A stretch of 6,352 bases of DNA from Neisseriaceae bacterium (GTDB taxonomy: Bacteria; Pseudomonadota; Gammaproteobacteria; Burkholderiales; Neisseriaceae). Below, piece after piece: positions 1-5,183 of the stretch. A program made the translations under genes and the position numbers. Below the pieces are notes generated by a model, which had not been told where the DNA came from, ran no database searches, and saw only the letters and a list, made by a program, of their open reading frames with translations. Position 1 is the first letter of the stretch, and each line of letters opens with the position of its first letter. Location of the stretch: NCBI GenBank assembly GCA_017446355.1, contig JAFSQZ010000180.1, forward strand, positions 1 through 6,352, written 5' to 3'.

Positions 1-284
1 GGCGTGTGTTGGTTGCTTTGGCGAAACTGGCTCACCAGTTGCAAAACGTCTTTAAGCGATACATTATTGGCTAATGCTCGTTCGGTTGCACGTTGAATGG
101 TGGGTCCATCTGCCATTGGGTCGGAAAAAGGAACGCCTAATTCAATAATGTCCGCGCCTTTGTCCACCAAACTGTGCATAATATTAAGTGTGTCGGCAAG
201 CTTGGGATCGCCTGCGGTGATGTATGTAATTAAGGCTTTTTGTTTACCCAAGTCAGTAAATGTTTGTTCAATTCGATTCATCAT
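1..284 (-). CDS. trpA: Tryptophan synthase alpha subunit, N-terminal part (cut by window edge)
   Basis: TrpA cleaves indole-3-glycerol phosphate to indole and glyceraldehyde-3-phosphate in the cytoplasm, and indole passes through a tunnel to TrpB. The 94 visible codons begin MMNRIEQTF and show the family signatures ITYITAGDP (residues 19-27) and IELGVPFSDPMADGP (47-61). Within the latter, E48 and D59 correspond by position to the catalytic Glu49 and Asp60 of enteric TrpA. Two tandem ATGs are possible starts, at 284 and 281. Homologues of the MSRIQ type favour the second by alignment, while the weak GAG upstream is closer to the first, which I use. The remaining two thirds of the protein lie beyond position 1. 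The gene lies downstream of the S49 peptidase gene on the same strand, separated by a DUS-pair hairpin. No trpB is visible here. Confidence 0.95.
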   Translation of the reverse strand, partial: MMNRIEQTFTDLGKQKALITYITAGDPKLADTLNIMHSLVDKGADIIELGVPFSDPMADGPTIQRATERALANNVSLKDVLQLVSQFRQSNQHT

Positions 285-322
285 TTTTTCGTATCACTCG
301 GTATTTTGTAAGTCGGTGTTTT

Positions 323-357
323 AGCTGCCTGAAAACTTGAAAATCTTTCAGGCAGCT
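323..357. terminator. DUS-pair hairpin between the S49 peptidase gene and trpA
   Basis: AGCTGCCTGAAA (323-334) and TTTCAGGCAGCT (346-357) form a perfect 12-bp stem around an 11-nt loop. Inverted DUS pairs commonly act as intrinsic terminators in Neisseriaceae. This one sits 22 nt past the peptidase stop on the minus strand and 39 nt before trpA. No clear T-run follows the stem on the minus strand, so termination may be weak and read-through into trpA is possible. Both arms contain the 10-mer DUS core. Confidence 0.6.
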
Positions 358-366
358 TGTGTGATT

Positions 367-386
367 GAAAATCAGTGTTTACCAAA
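367..386 (-). repeat. 20-bp repeat, copy A (inverted relative to 1529-1548)
   Basis: On the minus strand this reads TTTGGTAAACACTGATTTTC and matches 1529-1548 on the plus strand at 19 of 20 positions. It contains the Trp codon and TAA stop of the S49 peptidase gene. Together the two copies bracket that gene in inverted orientation. Chance similarity is not excluded. Confidence 0.45.
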
Positions 387-1401
387 AACGATGCAGTTTT
401 TGTTCAATAACTTGGCGTATTTCTGTGCCAAAACGGCGATTTAAGAACGTTACCAAATCATCGTCTTCTGGCGTATAGTCCACTAATTCAGGGGCTTTAA
501 CCACATCACGTGCCACACTGTAAATATTGCCAAAATCATCAATTAAACCTGCTTTTTTGGCTTCAATGCCTGTGAAAATGCGACCACTGTATAAATCAGG
601 ATAGTGTTTTTCTTGTAAACGTGCGCCACGACCTTTGCGTACGGCATTGATGAATTCTGTGTGAATTTGTGTGAGCATTTGTTGCCAAATGGCTTGTTGT
701 TCAGGTGTTTCCACTGTAAATGGATCGCCCATACCTTTATTATTGCCTGCAATACGCACGCGACGTTTTACGCCAAGTTTTTCCATCAATTCTGTGGCAT
801 CAAAACCACTGCCAATCACACCAATACTGCCAATCAAGCTAGATGGGTCTGCAAAAATTTTATCTGCTGCTGCTGCGATGTAGTAGCAGCCTGATGCACA
901 CATATCTTCGGCAACCACGTAAACAGGAACATTTTTGTGCATCGCTTTTAAACGCATAATTTCACTGAACGCGACATTAGACACCACAGGTGAACCACCA
1001 GGACTGTTGGCGCGAATGATAATGGCTTTGACGTTTTTATTTTTATAGGCATTTTTCATACCTTCACGCAACATATTCACTTGGTCAAGATAAGGGTCGC
1101 CACCAATTTCGCCCGATAAATTGATAACAGCGGTGTGTGCGGATTTGTTTGTCAAAAGTTGTTTGGTGTTTTTGCTGTTGGTGTTATTTCCTTTAAAACT
1201 GGCTGCCATAATGGTGAAAAACACCAATAAAGCCATAAAACGCCAAAAATTGCGCCAAAACCGCGCACGTTTTTGTTCGTGATACGCTTCAAAAAGCACA
1301 TCTCGTAAGGTGGCTTTTGCCCATTTGTCATCATCAATAGAAGAAGTAGAAGAAAAGCTTGTAGGGGATTCTTGTTCAGAACGACGGATACGATAAGTCA
1401 T
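379..1401 (-). CDS. S49 family serine peptidase (SppA/SohB-like), membrane-anchored
   Basis: This is a 340-residue protein of the signal-peptide-peptidase (S49) family, which degrades leftover signal peptides and other membrane-associated peptides on the outer side of the inner membrane. After a polar, Ser-rich cytoplasmic N-terminus and a basic stretch (KRARFWR, 44-50), one membrane segment lies at about 53-67, giving N-in/C-out topology. The S49 domain follows, with INLSGEIG (93-100), RANSPGGSP (130-138), the nucleophile S170 in CASGCYYIAAAADKI and GSIGVIG (191-197). The likely general-base lysine is K222 in AGNNKGMGDP. The 52-residue Ser-Lys spacing equals that of Bacillus subtilis SppA (S147/K199). 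The length fits the short bacterial SppA form, not the double-length E. coli one. The ATG has no strong Shine-Dalgarno, but an in-frame TGA lies just upstream. The likely promoter is the palindrome at 1434-1472. I leave the symbol blank because sppA and sohB naming varies in this family. Confidence 0.92.
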   Translation of the reverse strand: MTYRIRRSEQESPTSFSSTSSIDDDKWAKATLRDVLFEAYHEQKRARFWRNFWRFMALLVFFTIMAASFKGNNTNSKNTKQLLTNKSAHTAVINLSGEIGGDPYLDQVNMLREGMKNAYKNKNVKAIIIRANSPGGSPVVSNVAFSEIMRLKAMHKNVPVYVVAEDMCASGCYYIAAAADKIFADPSSLIGSIGVIGSGFDATELMEKLGVKRRVRIAGNNKGMGDPFTVETPEQQAIWQQMLTQIHTEFINAVRKGRGARLQEKHYPDLYSGRIFTGIEAKKAGLIDDFGNIYSVARDVVKAPELVDYTPEDDDLVTFLNRRFGTEIRQVIEQKLHRFW

Positions 1402-1433
1402 ATTTTTGTGTTGCCATCAATAAAAAATAGCGC

Positions 1434-1462
1434 ATTGTACACGTTTTCAGGCTGCCTGAATA
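1434..1462 (-). promoter_or_regulatory. Probable promoter of the S49 peptidase gene
   Basis: On the minus strand a TACAAT -10-like hexamer occupies 1439-1434 (5 of 6 to consensus). Transcription would start near 1427, giving a leader of about 26 nt before the ATG at 1401. The -35 position, 17 bp away (1462-1457, TATTCA), is poor, so an activator may be needed. Confidence 0.45.
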
Positions 1463-1472
1463 TGTGTACAAT
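1444..1472 (+). promoter_or_regulatory. Probable promoter of mgtE
   Basis: TACAAT at 1467-1472 forms a -10 box, with TTTTCA at 1444-1449 as a 4-of-6 -35 box at 17-bp spacing. The start site would be near 1479, leaving about 128 nt of 5' leader before mgtE. The DUS lies inside the -35/-10 spacer. It overlaps the mirror-image minus-strand promoter, so the two polymerases should exclude each other. Confidence 0.45.
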
Positions 1473-1502
1473 AGTGCGGTCTTCATTTGATAACATAAAA
1501 AT

Positions 1503-1565
1503 ATGGACGATTCATCGAGTTTTTATTGTTTGGTAAACACTGTTTTTCTTAATTTCTTATTCTGA
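1503..1565 (+). other. Possible 20-codon leader ORF upstream of mgtE
   Basis: ATG at 1503 opens a 20-codon frame with TGA at 1563-1565, encoding MDDSSSFYCLVNTVFLNFLF. It begins about 24 nt after the inferred mgtE transcription start and ends 2 nt before the hairpin that precedes the mgtE ribosome-binding site. There is no recognisable Shine-Dalgarno and no homologue I know of, so translation is uncertain. Its position resembles that of regulatory leader peptides of Mg2+ transporter genes such as enterobacterial mgtL, but the sequence is not related to MgtL. Confidence 0.2.
1529..1548 (+). repeat. 20-bp repeat, copy B
   Basis: TTTGGTAAACACTGTTTTTC matches the minus-strand sequence at 367-386 with one mismatch. 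Both copies are followed, 11-20 nt later, by a CTGCCTGAA-initiated DUS-pair hairpin. This suggests the 3' flank of the peptidase gene may have been copied ahead of mgtE. Confidence 0.45.
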
Positions 1566-1567
1566 AT

Positions 1568-1596
1568 CTGCCTGAACGCACGTTGCTTTCAGGCAG
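1568..1596 (+). promoter_or_regulatory. DUS-pair stem-loop just before the mgtE ribosome-binding site
   Basis: CTGCCTGAA (1568-1576) pairs perfectly over 9 bp with TTCAGGCAG (1588-1596) around an 11-nt loop. It ends one base before the GGAG Shine-Dalgarno (1598-1601). No T-run follows, so it is not a standard terminator. It could influence ribosome access or RNA stability, or simply be a pair of uptake sequences. Confidence 0.5.
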
Positions 1597-1597
1597 C

Positions 1598-1601
1598 GGA
1601 G
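1598..1601 (+). promoter_or_regulatory. Ribosome-binding site deciding the mgtE start
   Basis: GGAG lies 5 nt before the ATG at 1607. It supports that start over the in-frame TTG at 1583, which would add eight residues encoded by the DUS hairpin itself. Confidence 0.75.
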
Positions 1602-1606
1602 CGCGT

Positions 1607-3055
1607 ATGGAACACAATCAAAACCTCTCTCAAAAAGATAACAACGATAATGTTGAGTACGTAACCAGCTATGACTTTGAATACATTCATAAATTAGCCA
1701 CTCAAATATTGCCTTTTTATAGCGATATTTCCCCCAAGAGTGAGTTGCCTGACCCCAAACACAATAAACGTTTACAGACACTTTTGGGTTTGTTGCGTGA
1801 ATTGCACCCTGCTGATGTTGCCAGTGTTTTGGAAGGCTTGCCACAAAAAGAACGTGTGTTGGTGTGGAAATTGGTTGCGCCAGAAGAAGACGGTGATGTT
1901 TTGCTGGAAGTATCTGATGCAGTGCGCGAAAGTTTGATTGAAACAATGGCAACACAGGAGCTGGTGGCTGCTGTGGAAGATATGGATTCTGATGAATTGG
2001 CAGATTTGGTGGAAGATTTGCCAACTCACGTGATGGACGAAGTTTTGCAAACACGTGATGAAGAAGAACGCGCACAGTTTCAGGCAGCAGTGTCGTATGA
2101 AGACGACCAAGTCGGTTCGTTGATGGATTTTGATATGATCAGTATTCGTGCGGACGTGAGTTGTGAAGTGGTGTTACGCTATTTGCGCCGCTTTGATAGC
2201 CTGCCTGAACATACCGATAAAATTTTTGTGGTTGATGAAAACGACATTTTGCAAGGCGTGTTGCCGATACGTAAACTTTTGATTTCTGAACCCGATGATG
2301 AAGTAGAAAAAGTGATGGCGCGTAATGTTGTGCTGTTTCGCCCAGAAGATAACGCCGAAGAAGCCGCGCAAGCATTTGAACGCTATGACTTGGTAACTGC
2401 CCCTGTGGTGGACAACGATAAAAAATTGATAGGCAGATTAACCATTGCTGAAATTGTGGACGTGATTCGCGAAGAAAGCGAAACCGATATGTTAAATATG
2501 GCAGGTTTGAATGATGAGGAAGATTTGTTCGCGCCTGTTTGGGATTCGGTAAAAAACCGTTGGGTTTGGTTGGCAGTGAATTTGGTTACTGCCTTTATTG
2601 CCAGTCGTGTGATTGATGCGTTTGAAAGCACCATTGCACAAATTGTGGCATTGGCTGCCTTAATGCCGATTGTTGCGGGCATTGGTGGTAATTCGGGTAA
2701 TCAAACGATTACGATGATTGTTCGTGCGATGGCGAATGCTCAAATTTCCACTTCACAAGCGTGGTTATTATTGCGCAAAGAATTGGGCGTGGCATTGGTT
2801 AATGGCGTGCTTTGGGGAAGTGTAATGGGGCTGGTGTCGTGGTGGTTGTATCACAATATGGGGATAGGTTTGGTAATGGTGGCGGCAATGACCTTGAATT
2901 TGCTTTTGGCTGCGGTTTTGGGGGTTGCTATTCCTGTGGTTTTAGAAAAAATGGGACGCGATCCTGCTTTGGGCAGCTCTGTGTTGATTACTGCTGTAAC
3001 CGATTCTGGGGGGTTTTTGATTTTCTTGGGATTGGCAAGTTTGATGTTGCTATAA
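1607..3055 (+). CDS. mgtE: Magnesium transporter/channel MgtE
   Basis: MgtE forms a homodimeric inner-membrane Mg2+ channel gated by cytoplasmic Mg2+ binding. The 482-residue product has the full architecture. A helical MgtE_N domain spans about 55-165 (with LHPADVASVLEGLP at 66-79). Two CBS domains follow at about 170-230 and 235-290, then an acidic plug-helix region, and five membrane segments from about 315 to the C-terminus. The pore signature PIVAGIGGNSGNQT is at 354-367, and TAVTDSGGF carries D466, matching the Mg2+-selecting Asp432 of Thermus MgtE. Acidic residues are abundant in the cytosolic part, as expected for Mg2+ sensing. A polar 25-residue N-terminal tail slightly lengthens it relative to typical 450-residue members. 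The gene is divergent from the S49 peptidase and has a leader of about 128 nt that may be regulatory. It contains one DUS core at 2079-2088. No truncation or frameshift is seen. Confidence 0.96.
   Translation: MEHNQNLSQKDNNDNVEYVTSYDFEYIHKLATQILPFYSDISPKSELPDPKHNKRLQTLLGLLRELHPADVASVLEGLPQKERVLVWKLVAPEEDGDVLLEVSDAVRESLIETMATQELVAAVEDMDSDELADLVEDLPTHVMDEVLQTRDEEERAQFQAAVSYEDDQVGSLMDFDMISIRADVSCEVVLRYLRRFDSLPEHTDKIFVVDENDILQGVLPIRKLLISEPDDEVEKVMARNVVLFRPEDNAEEAAQAFERYDLVTAPVVDNDKKLIGRLTIAEIVDVIREESETDMLNMAGLNDEEDLFAPVWDSVKNRWVWLAVNLVTAFIASRVIDAFESTIAQIVALAALMPIVAGIGGNSGNQTITMIVRAMANAQISTSQAWLLLRKELGVALVNGVLWGSVMGLVSWWLYHNMGIGLVMVAAMTLNLLLAAVLGVAIPVVLEKMGRDPALGSSVLITAVTDSGGFLIFLGLASLMLL
2079..2088 (-). 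repeat. Intragenic DUS core in mgtE
   Basis: TTCAGGCAGC is the reverse complement of GCTGCCTGAA. It is read within mgtE as part of the QFQAAV segment (157-162), in the linker between the N domain and the first CBS domain, where sequence is usually tolerant. Confidence 0.8.
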
Positions 3056-3200
3056 ATGGAAATGGTTTTCAGGCAGCATAAATATATTGAAGACAAGGAA
3101 AATATCTTTAATTTATTTGGCTTTTTTTGAAAGAAACATAAAGTTTATATCTATTTATTATTTTGATTGTGAAGCATTGTTTGAAATAATAAAAATAAAG

Positions 3201-3217
3201 TTTCAGGCTGCCTGAAA
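3201..3217. repeat. Palindromic full DUS downstream of mgtE
   Basis: TTTCAGGCTGCCTGAAA is a perfect 8+1+8 palindrome. Its plus strand reads AGGCTGCCTGAA (3205-3216) and its minus strand reads the AGGCAGCCTGAA variant. No T-run follows, so it is an uptake sequence rather than a proven terminator. Confidence 0.8.
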
Positions 3218-3266
3218 ACGGTTAGAACGTATTTTTGAATATTGTAAACCTGATAAAAGGGGTAAA

Positions 3267-3332
3267 ATGTTTCGTTAGCCTAGCAAAACGCGTTATTAAA
3301 TATGTTTTTGCAAAGCTTTTTTAATGAAACAT
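3267..3332 (+). promoter_or_regulatory. Nested inverted repeat upstream of metY (possible structured leader or operator)
   Basis: ATGTTTCGTTA (3267-3277) can pair with TAATGAAACAT (3322-3332) over 11 positions with one G-U wobble. Inside it, GCAAAAC (3283-3289) can pair with GTTTTTGC (3304-3311) with a one-base bulge. It ends 31 nt before the metY ATG. It does not match a SAM riboswitch that I can recognise, and the AT-rich composition raises the chance of accidental pairing. Confidence 0.3.
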
Positions 3333-3352
3333 ACCTTTATTATCACTGACAT

Positions 3353-3357
3353 AAGGA
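3353..3357 (+). promoter_or_regulatory. Ribosome-binding site of metY
   Basis: AAGGA lies 6 nt before the ATG at 3364. It is the best Shine-Dalgarno in the window and fixes the metY start. Confidence 0.8.
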
Positions 3358-3363
3358 AAGAAG

Positions 3364-4638
3364 ATGAAATTTAACACCCAAGCTATTCACGCTGGTTATA
3401 CTATTGAACCAACCACTAAATCAGTAGCCGTTCCTATTTATCAAACCACCAGTTATGCGTTTGACAACACACAACACGGTGCGGATTTATTTAATTTGAC
3501 GGTGCCTGGTAATATTTACACACGCATTATGAATCCCACCACAGATGTGTTGGAGCAACGTGTGGCTGCTTTGGAAGGTGGTGTGGCAGCATTAGCGGTT
3601 GCCAGTGGTATGGCAGCGATTACTTATGCGGTGCAAACTTTGGTTCAGGCAGGTGATAACATTATTGCTGCCAGCGCGTTATATGGCGGTACGTACAACC
3701 TTTTTGCGCACACTTTGCCCAGACAAGGGATTGAAGTGCGCTTTTTTGATGTGAAACACCCTGAACAAATTGCACAATTAGCCGATGAAAAAACCAAATT
3801 GGTTTTTTGCGAAAGCATCAGTAATCCAGCGATTAAAGTGGCGGATATTCCACAGATTGCTCAATTAGCACATCAAGTTGGTGTCCCTTTAATTGTGGAC
3901 AACACCGTTCCTTCACCTGTTTTATGTCGTCCTTTGGAATTGGGTGCAGATATTGTGATTCAATCACTCACCAAATATTTGGGCGGTCATGGCAATAGTT
4001 TAGGTGGCGCGATTATTGATGGTGGTAAATTTGATTGGAAAGCGCATTCTGACCGCTTCCCAATGCTCACCACACCTGATGCTTCCTATCACGGTGTGAA
4101 TTACAGCGAACATTTTGGTGCAGCAGCTTTTATCGCACGCGCTCGTGTTGTTCCTTTACGCAATACAGGTGCAGCCATTAGTCCGATGAATGTTTTCTTG
4201 ATTTTACAAGGCATTGAAACCGTGGCTTTACGTATGCAACGTCATTGTGAAAATGCTTTGGCGGTGGCAGAATTTTTACAAAATCACCCACAAGTTGCGT
4301 GGGTAAACTATCCAGGTCTTGCCAACAGTCCTGACAAAGCTTTGATTGACCGCGATTTTAACGGTAAAGCATCAGGTTTATTGAGTTTTGGCATTAAAGG
4401 TGGACGCGAAGCAGGGGCAAAATTTATTGATGCACTAAAAGTGTTTGTACGTCTTGTAAACATTGGTGATACACGCTCACTGGCTTGCCATTCAGCAACA
4501 ACCACTCATCGTCAGTTATCCAGCGAAGAGTTAAAAACTGCTGGCGTTTCCGAAGATATGGTGCGTTTGTCTGTTGGTATTGAAGACATTGATGATTTGA
4601 TTGCAGATTTGGCGCAAGCTTTGGAAGCTGCAAAATAA
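3364..4638 (+). CDS. metY: O-acetylhomoserine sulfhydrylase (aminocarboxypropyltransferase)
   Basis: MetY is a cytosolic PLP enzyme that makes homocysteine from O-acetylhomoserine and sulfide (or methionine from methanethiol), bypassing cystathionine. The 424-residue product is full length for MetY. It carries the MetY-type stretch GADLFNLTVPGNIYTRIMNP (39-58), including phosphate-binding Y52 and R54. Other landmarks are SGMAA (81-85), the cofactor-stacking Y107 in ALYGGTY, D179 in IVDNT and the Schiff-base K204 in SLTKYLGGHG. R401 in VRLSVGIED is expected to bind the substrate carboxylate. The MetY-specific insertion and the length argue against MetB, MetC and MetZ, which are usually shorter. 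It appears monocistronic: a good ribosome-binding site precedes it and a DUS-pair terminator follows at 4655-4686. Upstream dyad symmetry may be regulatory. Assignment to the family is firm; acetyl- versus succinyl-homoserine preference is inferred from family membership. Confidence 0.94.
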   Translation: MKFNTQAIHAGYTIEPTTKSVAVPIYQTTSYAFDNTQHGADLFNLTVPGNIYTRIMNPTTDVLEQRVAALEGGVAALAVASGMAAITYAVQTLVQAGDNIIAASALYGGTYNLFAHTLPRQGIEVRFFDVKHPEQIAQLADEKTKLVFCESISNPAIKVADIPQIAQLAHQVGVPLIVDNTVPSPVLCRPLELGADIVIQSLTKYLGGHGNSLGGAIIDGGKFDWKAHSDRFPMLTTPDASYHGVNYSEHFGAAAFIARARVVPLRNTGAAISPMNVFLILQGIETVALRMQRHCENALAVAEFLQNHPQVAWVNYPGLANSPDKALIDRDFNGKASGLLSFGIKGGREAGAKFIDALKVFVRLVNIGDTRSLACHSATTTHRQLSSEELKTAGVSEDMVRLSVGIEDIDDLIADLAQALEAAK

Positions 4639-4654
4639 AATCATATCAATAACG

Positions 4655-4686
4655 TTTCAGGCAGCTTTATTACAGGCTGCCTGAAA
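4655..4686 (+). terminator. DUS-pair terminator after metY
   Basis: TTTCAGGCAGC (4655-4665) and GCTGCCTGAAA (4676-4686) form a perfect 11-bp stem with a 10-nt loop, followed by ATGGTTTTT. It lies 16 nt past the metY stop. The right arm belongs to a complete AGGCTGCCTGAA (4674-4685). This is the classic Neisseriaceae arrangement of an inverted uptake-sequence pair serving as a terminator. Confidence 0.75.
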
Positions 4687-4756
4687 ATGGTTTTTGCTGT
4701 TCAAAAAACTGAAAATTTCGTAAGATACTTATTTTTAATTTACCATCGCAACATCA

Positions 4757-5164
4757 ATGAATGCCAATCTCCCTATTTCCGAACCAACAAATACCCCCAA
4801 AAAACGGCGTGCCATTATTATGTGGTTACGCGTGATTGCGGTGATGTTTGCCACGTTTTTCTTTCTTAGCCAATGCGCAATGAGTAAACCAAAAATGAAA
4901 GCAGCTGTGATTGAAAGCTGTATGAAGAATGTGCCGTTTACGGCTAATTGGCAACAAGCTTTGCAAAGTAAACAATTAACCGACCCTGACCAAAAATTGA
5001 TTCAACAGTATTGCGTGTGTATGTGGGACGAACCTTTGCAAAAATTAAGTGATAAACAATTGCAATCGCTTTCTAAACTGTCTGCCACAGAACAATTGAA
5101 TTTATTGGGTGGTGAGCAAGCTTTTGCGAGACGCGACCAACAGTGTTTACAAAGTTTAAAATAA
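4757..5164 (+). CDS. Small membrane-anchored cysteine-containing protein, unknown function
   Basis: I do not recognise this 135-residue protein. A short N-terminus with a basic cluster (KKRR, 15-18) precedes one hydrophobic segment at about 19-38, so it is probably an inner-membrane anchored or secreted protein with a periplasmic tail. Five cysteines are present: C40 at the end of the membrane segment, then C55, C86, C88 and C130 in the tail. The spacing C-x30-C-x-C-x41-C, with QQYCVCMWDEPLQKLSDKQL around the pair, suggests disulfides or a metal/redox site. LSQC at 37-40 resembles a lipobox, but Gln before Cys is atypical. No clear Shine-Dalgarno precedes the ATG. hemH starts 19 nt after its stop, so the two are probably co-transcribed. 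Normal length and codon use like its neighbours indicate a real gene. Confidence 0.8.
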   Translation: MNANLPISEPTNTPKKRRAIIMWLRVIAVMFATFFFLSQCAMSKPKMKAAVIESCMKNVPFTANWQQALQSKQLTDPDQKLIQQYCVCMWDEPLQKLSDKQLQSLSKLSATEQLNLLGGEQAFARRDQQCLQSLK

Positions 5165-5166
5165 CT

Positions 5167-5181
5167 TTCAGGCAGCCTGAA
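5167..5181. repeat. Palindromic DUS occupying the hemH ribosome-binding region
   Basis: TTCAGGCAGCCTGAA is a perfect 7+1+7 palindrome filling most of the 19-nt gap between the small protein gene and hemH, and it ends 2 nt before the hemH ATG. The plus strand reads the AGGCAGCCTGAA variant and the minus strand the AGGCTGCCTGAA form. Confidence 0.8.
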
Positions 5182-5183
5182 CG

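Larger units (their letters stand above)
1434..1472. repeat. 39-bp near-palindrome centred on a DUS, in the divergent promoter region
   Basis: The arms ATTGTACAC (1434-1442) and GTGTACAAT (1464-1472) are perfect inverted repeats around the palindromic core CAGGCTGCCTG (1448-1458), centred at 1453. The 5-nt linkers (GTTTT and AATAT) break the symmetry at only two pairs. A full DUS (AGGCTGCCTGAA) lies at 1449-1460. The element is the only sizeable structure between the divergent peptidase and mgtE genes. It may be an operator, a double promoter, or a DUS around which symmetry has grown. Confidence 0.75.
3056..3363. other. AT-rich intergenic region between mgtE and metY
   Basis: I see no gene in these 308 bases. 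They hold a DUS core at 3068-3077 (minus orientation) and a T7 run at 3122-3128 with no GC-rich hairpin before it. A palindromic DUS follows at 3201-3217, then a nested inverted repeat at 3267-3332 and the metY Shine-Dalgarno at 3353-3357. Promoter candidates for metY are weak: TTGTAA (3242-3247) with TAAAAT (3263-3268) has only a 15-bp spacer, and TATTAT (3338-3343) lacks a -35. Confidence 0.7.

Noticed and set aside
97..324. Plus-strand open frame of 75 codons at the left edge
   Set aside because: It lies antisense to trpA, whose motifs are clear, and has no ribosome-binding site or recognisable domain.
1473..1606. Known Mg2+ riboswitch (M-box/ykoK) in the mgtE leader
   Set aside because: The leader is about 130 nt, AT-rich, and its only strong helix is the DUS pair. 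I see none of the conserved M-box helices or loops. A covariance-model search would settle it.
1583..1606. TTG start at 1583 adding eight residues to MgtE
   Set aside because: The extra codons lie inside the DUS hairpin and the Shine-Dalgarno GGAG, and the ATG at 1607 has well-spaced GGAG.
1557..2110. Long open frames on the minus strand within mgtE
   Set aside because: They overlap the well-supported mgtE coding sequence and encode composition-biased peptides (rich in His, Gln, Leu and Pro) with no recognisable domain.
3122..3128. T7 run as an intrinsic terminator of mgtE
   Set aside because: No GC-containing hairpin lies directly before it.
3065..3219. Long-range hairpin between GTTTTCAGGCAGC (3065-3077) and GCTGCCTGAAAAC (3207-3219) as an mgtE terminator
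   Set aside because: The 13-bp complementarity is real, but any two oppositely oriented DUS copies pair like this. The loop is 129 nt, the right arm is self-palindromic and no T-run follows.
4868..4879. Lipoprotein signal (LSQC) in the small protein before hemH
   Set aside because: Gln at the position before Cys is outside the usual lipobox. It cannot be excluded, but a membrane anchor is the simpler reading.
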